From the NCBI RefSeq assembly GCF_000374025.1, contig NZ_KB893172.1:372001-436000 (forward strand): a DNA stretch of 64,000 bases, in the 5' to 3' direction. This document shows positions 44,563-53,714 of the stretch, in pieces. A model generated the notes under the pieces. The model was not told the DNA's origin. It ran no database searches and saw nothing but the letters and a program-made list of their open reading frames with translations. This DNA comes from Spirosoma panaciterrae DSM 21099 (GTDB lineage: Bacteria > Bacteroidota > Bacteroidia > Cytophagales > Spirosomataceae). Positions within the stretch are counted from its first letter, which is position 1, and each line of letters opens with the position of its first letter. A program made the position numbers and the translations under genes.

Positions 44563-46125
44563 ATGCCTTTCTCTTCAAAAGAACTGGATGGCCAGTCCAT
44601 CCCTATTCATCTTCTTAATGCAATGCCTGGTAAGCATCTGGTACTGAAACCTGATGCCCCGACCTTCACCGTTCTTGCGGTATCGGACGAGTACCTGGCA
44701 GCACTCAATCTACAGCGGGAACCTCTCGTTGGATGTGGGTTATTCGATGCCTTTTTCAGCGATGGCCATAATGAGGGTGTTGCTGACCAACTTCGGCTAT
44801 CGTTATTGCAGGTGCTGCACACCGGACAGGTTCAGGCGATGGCCGACCAGCGCCACCTGTGGCCCAATGCACATACGGGTATACTGGAAGGGCGTGCCTG
44901 GCGCCCGGTCAACAAACCCGTTTTCGGCCCTGATGGGGCACTCGCTTACATCATTCATACGGTTGTGGATGTGACCCATGAAGTACAACTGATGGAAGTG
45001 GCTCAGGCAAACGAATATCTGCAAACCATTATCAATCTGTTGAAAGAGCCTTTGCAGGTACTTCAGCCCGTAATTGAGCATGGCGAAATCGTGGATTTTC
45101 GCTTTCGGTTTACGAACCAGGCGTATGCGGCCTACGCAAACACGACGCCCGATCAACTGCAAGGCAAACGGGTAGGAGAGGTGTTTCCGGGTTATTTCGA
45201 AACGGTAAGTTTTACCAATCCCGTCGAAACCTATAAAACGGGGCAGTCACTCACCTTCGAGATTCATTATGATAAAGATGGGCTTGACCTGTATAATCTG
45301 ATGAGTACCTTCAAACTGGACGAAGAGGTCGTTATTCACTTTACTGATTTTACCCGGTTAAGGCACCTGCAACTCCAGCTTGAAGCTAAAATTGAAGCGT
45401 TGAATCGCTCAAATGAAAATCTAAAACAGTTCGCTTACATCGCCAGTCACGATCTGCAGGAACCCCTACGGAAAATTCAGTCGTTCAGTACCCTGTTGGC
45501 GAATCAACTGGAGGGGCAATTGACTGAAACCGCCAGCGACTATCTTCAGCGAATCAATCTGGCAGGGTCTCGCATGTCGGTGCTGATTAAAGACCTCCTG
45601 GCTTATTCGCGGATGCCAACTGTTCAGCAGGAGTTTCAATTGGTTTCTCTGGCAGACGTGATGGCTGATGTACTGACAACGCTCGACTGGACGATTAGCC
45701 AGCAGCAAGCCGAGGTTGTTGTCCATAGTTTACCGATGGTGAATGGGGATGCTTCGCAACTGGAACAACTCTTTCAGAATCTGCTGGCCAATGCCCTGAA
45801 ATTTAACCGCCCTGGTCAACGGCCAATTGTGGAGGTGCGCAGCGCCCTTCGACCCCGCAATGAACTGCCGCCATCCGTGAAGCCAACCAGCCTTGCCACT
45901 GTATTTCATCAGATCAGCGTGTGCGACAAAGGGATCGGGTTCGACGCCCAGTATGTAGATCGCATCTTTCAGGTTTTTCAGCGCCTGCATGGTAAGAACG
46001 AATACGCGGGCACGGGGGTCGGGCTGGCGATATGCCAGCGCGTAGCCGAAGCTCACGGTGGGGGAATTACAGCGACCAGTACGCCCGGTGCAGGGGCTAC
46101 ATTTTGGGTATACCTTCCAGCTTAA
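44563..46125 (+). CDS. PAS-domain sensor histidine kinase
   Basis: A 520-residue soluble kinase without membrane segments. Two PAS-like regions (about 10-145 and 150-270) precede a HisKA domain with His296 (YIASHDLQEPLRKIQSF). A HATPase domain follows, with the N-box (FQNLLANALKFN), G1 (CDKGIGFD) and G2 (GTGVGLAI). This is the phytochrome-like cytoplasmic kinase class abundant in Bacteroidota. The signal and partner regulator are unknown; no response regulator is adjacent. Confidence 0.93.
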   Translation: MPFSSKELDGQSIPIHLLNAMPGKHLVLKPDAPTFTVLAVSDEYLAALNLQREPLVGCGLFDAFFSDGHNEGVADQLRLSLLQVLHTGQVQAMADQRHLWPNAHTGILEGRAWRPVNKPVFGPDGALAYIIHTVVDVTHEVQLMEVAQANEYLQTIINLLKEPLQVLQPVIEHGEIVDFRFRFTNQAYAAYANTTPDQLQGKRVGEVFPGYFETVSFTNPVETYKTGQSLTFEIHYDKDGLDLYNLMSTFKLDEEVVIHFTDFTRLRHLQLQLEAKIEALNRSNENLKQFAYIASHDLQEPLRKIQSFSTLLANQLEGQLTETASDYLQRINLAGSRMSVLIKDLLAYSRMPTVQQEFQLVSLADVMADVLTTLDWTISQQQAEVVVHSLPMVNGDASQLEQLFQNLLANALKFNRPGQRPIVEVRSALRPRNELPPSVKPTSLATVFHQISVCDKGIGFDAQYVDRIFQVFQRLHGKNEYAGTGVGLAICQRVAEAHGGGITATSTPGAGATFWVYLPA

Positions 46126-46160
46126 GCGCTGATTCGTACGGATTTCCGGGAGAAGAAAAG

Positions 46161-46168
46161 TACCTTTG
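46161..46168 (+). promoter_or_regulatory. Candidate -7 element of the DUF1835 gene
   Basis: TACCTTTG matches TAnnTTTG exactly, 43 bases before the start codon; no -33 TTG at the right spacing. Confidence 0.35.
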
Positions 46169-46210
46169 GGTAAATAGGCCTTAAGGGGTTTTGAGCAACA
46201 ACATAGACTT

Positions 46211-47038
46211 ATGGAAAGAATCCTGCACGTATTGAATGGCGATGCTACGGCGTATTCGTTTGCGGAAGCGGGGCTGCCTGGTGAGGTGGCTGTATGGCGC
46301 GAAATGCTTTCCGAAGGGCCACTGCTGGAAGCCAGCCAGCCTGATGCCGCCTTATGGGCATTGCGCGAAAACTGGCTGAGTACTGAGTTTGGCAATCAGC
46401 CAGACGATGCGGAGATGTATTCGCAGAACGTAATTGCTGAATTTAACCGCATCGTTCAACCCAACGCTTACGATCAGATTGTTCTTTGGTTTGAACACGA
46501 TCTGTTTTGCCAGATCAATCTGGTATTTCTGCTGTCGCGTTTTTCGAACGTGGGTTTGGAGAAACCTGTATTGAAACAGGTGTCGGTCAATCAGTTTGAC
46601 GGCGTTCCTGATTTTAAAGGACTTGGTCAGCTGACAGGACCTCAACTGGCGTCTTTGTATCCCCAGGCCGAATCCCTGACCGATTATGAACTGGCGCTGG
46701 CGGCTCGTGTGTGGGCAGCTTACGCTACATCGGATGCGCAGGCACTGACTCATTTATTGTCAGACGATTTTGGCCGACTGCGTTACCTGCGCGATGCCTT
46801 ACAGGCTCATCTGGCTCGTTTGCAGGTAAGAGAGGATGGGTTAACGATCATCGAAAACCAATTGCTGAATCTGGTTCAGGTTGCCCCTAAAACGCCCCGG
46901 CAGATCGTAGGCGAATGGTTGTCGGCGGACCACATTTACGGTTTAGGGGACTCGAGTATTGAGAGTTACCTCAACCGACTGCTTGAACGGAATGTGATTC
47001 AGGAGCGGGAGGGCAGGTTGATTGAAGTGGACCGCTAA
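46211..47038 (+). CDS. DUF1835 domain protein
   Basis: A 275-residue cytoplasmic protein. The N-terminal DUF1835 region has LHVLNGDATAYSFAEAGLPG, WREMLSEGP and IVLWFEHDLFCQINLVFLLS. The C-terminal part is helical with a winged-helix-like end (AEWLSADHIYGL-type pattern at about residues 236-270). Family members are common in Bacteroidota and Firmicutes without known function. The gene stands alone. Confidence 0.9.
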   Translation: MERILHVLNGDATAYSFAEAGLPGEVAVWREMLSEGPLLEASQPDAALWALRENWLSTEFGNQPDDAEMYSQNVIAEFNRIVQPNAYDQIVLWFEHDLFCQINLVFLLSRFSNVGLEKPVLKQVSVNQFDGVPDFKGLGQLTGPQLASLYPQAESLTDYELALAARVWAAYATSDAQALTHLLSDDFGRLRYLRDALQAHLARLQVREDGLTIIENQLLNLVQVAPKTPRQIVGEWLSADHIYGLGDSSIESYLNRLLERNVIQEREGRLIEVDR

Positions 47039-47114
47039 CCGCTTATTTTGATTGTCTAAAACAGATAGTTCCTTTGTGAGGAGGGAGCTTGATGGCCAAT
47101 TCTTTTCCCTTTTC

Positions 47115-48689
47115 TCACCGACTTGTGTTTTCCAGTACGACGATAGAGGGCCCATCCGATAGCCATTTTTTACCCAATCCGGTTGTATCACCCTGTGGGA
47201 TAAAATAGACGAACGAACCCAGAACCAGGTCAATATCCCCGTCGGCATCCATGTCGCCCGCGTCCATAACGACCCATCTGCCTCGGGTGGCCTCCGGGAA
47301 AGAATAGTCCTCGAACGTTAACTTCCCTTTATTTTCCAGGTAGATAAAGCTTTCGGCCGGGTAGCGAAGATAATCCGGGAAGAACGAAATGGCAGCTATA
47401 TCCAGGTCGCCATCCAGATCATAATCGCGCACGATCGCTTTATAAGCGCCGTTTAGTTGGTAGAAATAGGCTTGCTTGAAATTGGATTTTCCGTCATTCA
47501 GAAAAATATAGATACCGTGGTACTTCTTTAAGATCGGGGTTTTATCGGCATTGTCGCCACATACATAAACGATATCCTCAAACCCATCTTTATTGAAATC
47601 AGCCAGTTCGATATGCTGGGAGCCGTTAAGGGGCAAAAAAGTGAGCAATCGCTTTTCTTTAAATTGACCAGCCCCCTGGTTTTCATACAGAAAAACGCCT
47701 TCATCGCCCTGCGCCATCAGTACATATATATCCGGCAATCCATCCCGATTGGCATCCTTGATAATGGCAGTGATCGCACCGGGTTTTTCCCGTAAAATGT
47801 GCTTCGTATATCGCCCCTTTTTATCATTTTCGTACCAGGCCAATTGGCCAGTCTGATTACCGAATTCACAGGATACGACATCGTCGAACCCGTCTTTCGT
47901 CAAATCGCCATACGTCATGCACACGGGTCGGCGTAAGTTGGGAATAGCTAGTGTCTCGGATTGATAGCCCGGCTCCGACCCACTTTTCTGCAATCGTACC
48001 AGCGATCCATTCGCGGCATCGGTCGGAAAAACGCCCTTCCCAATGGTAGTCAGGTATAACTCATTGGCTTTTTCATCAAATTGAATCGGTGTTGTTGCCA
48101 GCCGCATACTATATCTCTCCTTAAGGTCGGGGGTTAGAAAGGTTAGATTGTTGCGTCGGGGCTTTCCATCCCCAAAAACGATCCCTCGATTATCGGGCAG
48201 AATCTTAACCATAGAAGTTAAAGCAGGGCGATTCGAAAACGAGGCTTCCCGATATTTGAAATGTGTAAGCCCCATCCGAATGGGCGTTCTGCGAATAGGA
48301 GGCAGGATGGTATCGGGTGCATTTTCAATAAAATAGGCTTCTATTTTGCGCCAGTCCTCTCGGGCCAGGATGGGCTTTTCCGGGAAGATGTCGGCCTCTC
48401 GAACAACGGAACCGCTTTCGCCTTCGTCAAACAAGCTATCAGGTCTGGCCCCGTTCCTGTAGATACCCATCCGATGCCCCATGGCTGGCAGCACATCCCG
48501 CCAATTTGTTTTTGCCAATAAGCCGGGATCTACAAACGCATGACACCGACTACAGTGCGCCACCGCCAGTTGTTTGCCCGAAAGGCCCGAAACGGGTAAA
48601 TCGCTGAATTCAGTTTTTTCGGTTTGTTGTTTAGCCGTGCAGGCACTTAAAAGAAGGAGGATGGTACAAAACGAAATGAATGGTCTCAT
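47115..48689 (-). CDS. VCBS/FG-GAP repeat lipoprotein with heme c site
   Basis: A 524-residue lipoprotein (lipobox LSAC, Cys17). Near the N-terminus CSRCH (residues 46-50) is a heme c attachment site in a short cytochrome-like domain. The remainder is a beta-propeller of FG-GAP/VCBS repeats. Calcium-loop sequences such as DANRDGLPDIYVL, DFNKDGFEDIVYV, DYDLDGDLDIAAI and DMDADGDIDLVLG recur. It may be a cell-surface electron carrier or binding protein; the function is unknown. It lies upstream of the permease cluster in the opposite frame order, with no clear operon link. Confidence 0.88.
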   Translation of the reverse strand: MRPFISFCTILLLLSACTAKQQTEKTEFSDLPVSGLSGKQLAVAHCSRCHAFVDPGLLAKTNWRDVLPAMGHRMGIYRNGARPDSLFDEGESGSVVREADIFPEKPILAREDWRKIEAYFIENAPDTILPPIRRTPIRMGLTHFKYREASFSNRPALTSMVKILPDNRGIVFGDGKPRRNNLTFLTPDLKERYSMRLATTPIQFDEKANELYLTTIGKGVFPTDAANGSLVRLQKSGSEPGYQSETLAIPNLRRPVCMTYGDLTKDGFDDVVSCEFGNQTGQLAWYENDKKGRYTKHILREKPGAITAIIKDANRDGLPDIYVLMAQGDEGVFLYENQGAGQFKEKRLLTFLPLNGSQHIELADFNKDGFEDIVYVCGDNADKTPILKKYHGIYIFLNDGKSNFKQAYFYQLNGAYKAIVRDYDLDGDLDIAAISFFPDYLRYPAESFIYLENKGKLTFEDYSFPEATRGRWVVMDAGDMDADGDIDLVLGSFVYFIPQGDTTGLGKKWLSDGPSIVVLENTSR

Positions 48690-48746
48690 GTGCCAAAAAC
48701 AAAGTCGCGGGATTGGCAGCGAACATAGGGGAATAAAGCGGAAATT

Positions 48747-51182
48747 TTATTCCCTCCGCAACGATTTTATTGGATTCGCCAAGGCGGCTTTGATACTCTG
48801 GAAACTCACCGTGACAAACGCAATACCAACAGCGAGTAGCCCCGCTCCGGCAAACATCCACCACGCCATGTCGATGCGGTAGGCAAAATCGGCCAGCCAC
48901 TTAGTCATCACATACCAGGCAATGGGGGACGCAACGATGATCGCAATCACGACCAGTTTCAGGAAGTCTTTAGAGAGCAGGAGCGTAATACTGGCCACAG
49001 AAGCTCCCAGTACTTTCCGAACCCCAATCTCTTTGGTACGTTGTTGCGCCATAAACGTAGCCAGTCCAAATAATCCCAGACAGGCAATAAAGATCGACAG
49101 CCCGGTAAACAAACTGAATAACGTGCCGAACAGTTGCTCGGAACGATAAAATGCCGCAAACTGCTGATCGACGATCTGGTATTCGAATGGCCAGTCAGGG
49201 GCCTGTTTCTGCCATTCTGCTTTCAGAAAATCGAGTGTAGTTTGCAGGTCATCCGGTTGTACGCGCACGACCAGACTGGAAAATACCGCCGGGAATATAT
49301 GGAGTACGAGGGGTTCTATCGTTTGATGCAGCGACTTGTAGTTAAAATCGTTTACGACCCCGATTATTTTCCCTCGTTTCAGCGTGTCGGCAGGGTTACG
49401 ATGCACCCATTTCGGCCATAGAATCTCTTTGCCCAACGCCTGTTGTGGCGTGCCAAAGCCAAAATTCCGAACAGCCGTTTCGTTCAGAATAAATCCCTCT
49501 TCCTGATCAGTGCCAAAGGTGCGGGAAAAATTCCGCCCTGCCACCATGTGCATACCCATCGTCGGAATGTAGTCGGTATCGATGATGAACATATTGGTGG
49601 CTATTTCTGCCTCGTTGCCTGGTAGTTTGATACCGTCGCCTGCAAAGAGTCCGCCGGGAATGCCATAGCAGGCCGTAGCCGCCCGTATCGCCGGATTCCG
49701 AAGCAGGTCAGTCTTGAGGGTTTCGTACCCGTCGCGCATGGCCTGCGTTCGTAAGGGCAGTACGATCGCCTGTTCGTTGGCGAATCCGAGGTCTTTCTGC
49801 TGGATGTACCGTAGCTGCCAGAAAACAACGGCCGTACTGATGATGAGTACGGTTGACGCAGCAAACTGTAGCACGACCAACGTTTTTCGAAGCGATACTG
49901 CTCCTTGTTTTGATGACAGAACCCGGCTGCCCGTTAGGACCTGTACAGGCCGGAAATTCGATAGGAAAAAGGCCGGATAAACCCCCGCCAAGCCACCAAC
50001 AACCAGAATAGCTAGTAAAAGCCCAGCCAAAAACTGAGGTTGTATCAGCAGACTCAGGGAAAGGCTTTTGCCTACCCAGGCGGTGAAGACAGGCAGTACA
50101 ATAGCCGTAACTGCCAGGGCAATCCCCATGGCGGCCGTGGTCAGCAGGAGCGATTCACCCAGAAACTGTCCGATAAGCTGACTCCGGTCGGCGCCGATGG
50201 CTTTTCGTAAGCCTACTTCCTTGGCTCGGGTCATCGACCGGGCCGTGCTTAGATTCATGAAGTTGAAGCAGGCAATCAGCAGGGCAAAAACCGCAATGGC
50301 AATCAGGGCATAGACGTACCGAATGTTGCCTTTCCGGGCAATGTCATACTCCAGATCGGACGAGTGCAGGTGAATGTCGGTAAGCGGCTGTAGACGACTT
50401 TGATAGGAAATGTTCAACTTATCGAGTTCAGGCTTTGCCAGTCGCTTCAGTAAATCGGGTAGTTTAGCCTGTAGGCGCATCGGATCGTATCCGTCAGGCA
50501 AAACAATGTAGGTATAAAATTGCTGCCACCGCCAGCTTTCCAACACACCTGCTGGTGTACTGGCTTTCAGGGTACTCAATGAACCGACGGCATTAACGGC
50601 CAGATGCGATTGGGCAGGTAGGTCTTTCATGACGCCCGTTACCCGAAAAGGCACCGAACCCGGTCCTCCCAATGTCAATAGTTTGTTGATCGGGTCCTGA
50701 TTGCAAAAGTACTTCCGGGCCATCGATTCCGAAATGACCAGCGTATTCGCGCCCAGCAGCACTTCCTTCGGATTGCCACGCGTAAGGGGATAGGCAAACA
50801 CATCGAAGAAGGTCGAGTCGGCCAGCAGGATGTCGCTTTCAAAGAATTTCTTTTCCTGATAGGTTACGAGCGGTTTGTTGCCCAAGGCAAACAGTCGGGT
50901 CATCTGCATGACTTCGGGGAAATTAGCTTTCAGCGCCGGACCAAACGCAGGGGGTGTCACCGCAAACTGATTCTGTTTACCCTCCGAGCTGCGCTGGTTT
51001 ACGAGCCGATAGATCTGCCCCGATTTTTTAACGAATCGGTCGTATTGGAGTTCATCCTGTACGAACAGATAAATACTCAGACAGCAGGCCAGCCCTACCG
51101 ATAGCCCAATCAGGTTAATGGCCGAAAAACTCAAATGGCGCATCAGGTTGCGCAGGGCGACTTTGAGGTAGTTGAGTAGCAT
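48747..51182 (-). CDS. MacB/FtsX-type ABC transporter permease (copy 1)
   Basis: An 811-residue double permease; ATG 51182 is chosen because the first residues after it (LLNYLKVALRNL) match the family N-terminus. Two MacB-like halves each have a periplasmic domain and an FtsX domain, with membrane segments near the start, the middle and the end. Conserved motifs include LSTARSMTRAKEVGLRKAIG and FMAQQRTKEIGVRKVLG. No ATPase gene is adjacent, so the partner is encoded elsewhere. Such orphan pairs are typical of Spirosoma-like genomes. The substrate is unknown. Confidence 0.92.
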   Translation of the reverse strand: MLLNYLKVALRNLMRHLSFSAINLIGLSVGLACCLSIYLFVQDELQYDRFVKKSGQIYRLVNQRSSEGKQNQFAVTPPAFGPALKANFPEVMQMTRLFALGNKPLVTYQEKKFFESDILLADSTFFDVFAYPLTRGNPKEVLLGANTLVISESMARKYFCNQDPINKLLTLGGPGSVPFRVTGVMKDLPAQSHLAVNAVGSLSTLKASTPAGVLESWRWQQFYTYIVLPDGYDPMRLQAKLPDLLKRLAKPELDKLNISYQSRLQPLTDIHLHSSDLEYDIARKGNIRYVYALIAIAVFALLIACFNFMNLSTARSMTRAKEVGLRKAIGADRSQLIGQFLGESLLLTTAAMGIALAVTAIVLPVFTAWVGKSLSLSLLIQPQFLAGLLLAILVVGGLAGVYPAFFLSNFRPVQVLTGSRVLSSKQGAVSLRKTLVVLQFAASTVLIISTAVVFWQLRYIQQKDLGFANEQAIVLPLRTQAMRDGYETLKTDLLRNPAIRAATACYGIPGGLFAGDGIKLPGNEAEIATNMFIIDTDYIPTMGMHMVAGRNFSRTFGTDQEEGFILNETAVRNFGFGTPQQALGKEILWPKWVHRNPADTLKRGKIIGVVNDFNYKSLHQTIEPLVLHIFPAVFSSLVVRVQPDDLQTTLDFLKAEWQKQAPDWPFEYQIVDQQFAAFYRSEQLFGTLFSLFTGLSIFIACLGLFGLATFMAQQRTKEIGVRKVLGASVASITLLLSKDFLKLVVIAIIVASPIAWYVMTKWLADFAYRIDMAWWMFAGAGLLAVGIAFVTVSFQSIKAALANPIKSLRRE

Positions 51183-51272
51183 AGGGCAGAGGGAGTAAGG
51201 GCGTAGGGCTCGGGGCATAGGGTAGGGGTAGAGTGACCCTTTGCCCTTACCCCTCTGCCCTATGCCATTTAT
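51183..51272. repeat. Hairpin spacer between permease genes 2 and 1
   Basis: An imperfect inverted repeat with units such as CATAGGGTAGGGG and CCTCTGCCCTATGCC. About 65 bases from GGGCTCGGGGCATAGGGTAGGG onward are nearly identical to the spacer at 53650-53717. It may terminate transcription from permease 2. Confidence 0.75.
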
Positions 51273-53635
51273 TCCGTTTTTAACGATTTTACCGGGTTTA
51301 GCAAAGCCGCTTTAATACTTTGGAAACTGACGGTTATGAGCGCAATGAGCATAGCCCCAACAAGCGCTACCAGGAAGTACCACCAGGTCAGCTCGATCCG
51401 GTATGCATATTTTTCCAGCCAGCCACTGAGGAAGTACCAACCCAGCGGGAAAGCAATGAAAGCAGCCAGCAGTACCAGCAGCATAAACTCTTTCGACAAC
51501 ATACCCACCAGATTCGGCACAGTGGCTCCCAGTACTTTCCGAATGCCAATTTCTTTGGTACGTTGCTCCGCTGTAAACGCAGCCAGACCAAACAATCCCA
51601 GACAGGAAATGAAAATAGCCAGGAAGGCAAAGTAGCTGGCCAGTTTGCTCACGGTGTTTTCGGCCTTATACAAGTTGCTGAATTCCTGATCGGTAAACAG
51701 ATACTTGAACGGAAAGTGCGGATTGAATTTCTTATGTAACGTTTCCATACTGGCAATGGCCTGTTTGGTTTCGCCTGCCTGGGTGCGTACCAGAATCGTT
51801 CCCCAGTTGCGGGTGGTATCGTTGCCACGCTGTAGGTGCAGAATCAGGGGTTCGATGGCACTGTGCAGCGAATTGAAATGAAAATCTTTCATCAGGCCAA
51901 TGATTTTCCCTTTGCGGCCCCACATCGTCAGTTCTTTACCCACTGGATTTTTATAGCCGATTTTTCGGGCCGAGGCTTCGTTGATGATGTAGTTGCTGGT
52001 ATCGGTCGTAAAGTCTTTCGAAAAATCGCGGCCGTCGAGCAGTTTGATACCCATCGTTTTGATGTAGTCGTACGAAACCGCGTTCTGGCTGAATAGCATC
52101 AGTTGGGTTGTGTCTTTGCCGGGCCACCGAACACCCTGGGTAGAGCTGCCCACTTCGAGCGGGTCTGACTGTGCACAGGTGACAGCCTTGATGCCGGGCT
52201 GATGCTCCAACTCCTGCCTGAATGTTGGGAAGTTGCGTTGCAGGTCGCCCTCGAGTGACATGTACAGCAGGTTTTCGCGGTTATACCCCAGGTTTTTGGT
52301 CTGGATGTAGTTGATCTGCCGATACACGACCAGCGTTCCCAGAATGAGCATAATCGACAGGCCAAACTGTAGTACGACCAGCCCTTTGCGGAAATAGGTA
52401 GCGCTCGACTTAAACTTGAGGGAGCCTTTTAGAATAACCACCGGATTCAGCGCCGACATAAACAGAGCCGGGTAGCTTCCCGATACCAGTCCTGTCACGA
52501 CCGACAACCCCAGGAGCAGCAGCAGAAAGGTGGGGTCCGAAAAATCAAGTGACAGTTTTTTGCTGGTCAACTCATTGAAAACGGGCAGAATCAGCAGCAC
52601 AATCAGGATCGAAAAGGCCAGGGAGAGAACCGTAATCAGCATGGATTCGCCCAGAAACTGCCCGATCAGGCTGGCCTTGTAGGCGCCCACTACTTTCCGA
52701 ACGCCCACTTCTTTCGATCGCTTGACCGAACGAGCCGTTGCCAGATTCATGAAGTTGATGCAGGCAATAGCCAGAATGAAAATGGCAACAATCGAAAAGA
52801 TGCGAACATACTCGATCCGACCACCATTCTGCACCCCACCCTCCCAGTTCGAGAAAAGATACGAATCCCCGTAGTTCTGTAAAAACAGTTCGACGTTGCT
52901 GTCTTTGTTCTTGGTCTTGATGTAATTTTTGATCTTGGCGTTGACCTTATCGACGGATGCGTTATTGGCCAGCATCACATAACAGCGCGGGCCATTATTC
53001 CCCCATTCTTTCGCCCATTTGTTGGTCTTCAGCCACTGATCGAAGCTTTTGAGGTAATCGAATTTTAGCGACGAATTTTCAGGAATATCGGCCAGAATAC
53101 CCGTTACCATCAGATCGTCGGTATTATCGATCCGGATGATTTTGCCCATCGGGTTCTGTCCCTTAAAGTACTTGTCGGCAAGCTTCTGGCTAATCACCAA
53201 GCCATCAGGGCGTTTCAGGGCGGTTTTGGGGTCGCCTTCTTTAAGCGGAAATGAAAACATTGTCAGGAAATCACCCTGCACCGAACGGCCTTTCTCTTTC
53301 TCGAACGTATTGCCTACCGTAAACAGCGTTTGTTCTTCCCAAAGCATCTGGCTCGCCATCTGAATTTCGGGAATGTCTTTCACGATGTTTTCGGCCAGAA
53401 TTCCCGGTGTCGATGGAAATGTATTGATCACCCCCACATAATGCTGGTTTTCCATGACCCGATACAGCCGGGCATCGTTCTTGTGAAACCGATCCATATG
53501 GCGTTCGTCCTGCACCCAGATCATGATGAGCAGGCTACAGGCCATGCCCAGGGCCAGTCCCAGAATGTTGATGAAGGAGAACGTCTTGTTTTTCCAGAGG
53601 TTTCTCCAGGCGATTTTGATATAGTTGCGTAGCAT
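51269..53635 (-). CDS. MacB/FtsX-type ABC transporter permease (copy 2)
   Basis: A 788-residue permease with the same two-half organisation as its neighbours. It begins LRNYIKIAWRNLWKNK, has LATARSVKRSKEVGVRKVVG in the first FtsX domain and FTAEQRTKEIGIRKVLG in the second. The periplasmic MacB_PCD domains lie between membrane segments. It is encoded between two paralogues on the same strand, separated by repeat-rich spacers, and no ATPase gene is present. Divergence among the three copies points to old tandem duplication. Confidence 0.93.
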   Translation of the reverse strand: MLRNYIKIAWRNLWKNKTFSFINILGLALGMACSLLIMIWVQDERHMDRFHKNDARLYRVMENQHYVGVINTFPSTPGILAENIVKDIPEIQMASQMLWEEQTLFTVGNTFEKEKGRSVQGDFLTMFSFPLKEGDPKTALKRPDGLVISQKLADKYFKGQNPMGKIIRIDNTDDLMVTGILADIPENSSLKFDYLKSFDQWLKTNKWAKEWGNNGPRCYVMLANNASVDKVNAKIKNYIKTKNKDSNVELFLQNYGDSYLFSNWEGGVQNGGRIEYVRIFSIVAIFILAIACINFMNLATARSVKRSKEVGVRKVVGAYKASLIGQFLGESMLITVLSLAFSILIVLLILPVFNELTSKKLSLDFSDPTFLLLLLGLSVVTGLVSGSYPALFMSALNPVVILKGSLKFKSSATYFRKGLVVLQFGLSIMLILGTLVVYRQINYIQTKNLGYNRENLLYMSLEGDLQRNFPTFRQELEHQPGIKAVTCAQSDPLEVGSSTQGVRWPGKDTTQLMLFSQNAVSYDYIKTMGIKLLDGRDFSKDFTTDTSNYIINEASARKIGYKNPVGKELTMWGRKGKIIGLMKDFHFNSLHSAIEPLILHLQRGNDTTRNWGTILVRTQAGETKQAIASMETLHKKFNPHFPFKYLFTDQEFSNLYKAENTVSKLASYFAFLAIFISCLGLFGLAAFTAEQRTKEIGIRKVLGATVPNLVGMLSKEFMLLVLLAAFIAFPLGWYFLSGWLEKYAYRIELTWWYFLVALVGAMLIALITVSFQSIKAALLNPVKSLKTE

Positions 53636-53714
53636 AGAGCATAGAACATAGGGCTCGGGGCATAGGGTAGGGTTTAGAATGACCCTTTGCCCTTACCCCT
53701 TTGCCTCATGCGAT
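53636..53714. repeat. Hairpin spacer between permease genes 3 and 2
   Basis: The near twin of the 51183-51272 spacer: GGGCTCGGGGCATAGGGTAGGG, then TGACCCTTTGCCCTTACCCC, with an imperfect inverted repeat. It sits at the same position relative to the genes. Confidence 0.75.
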
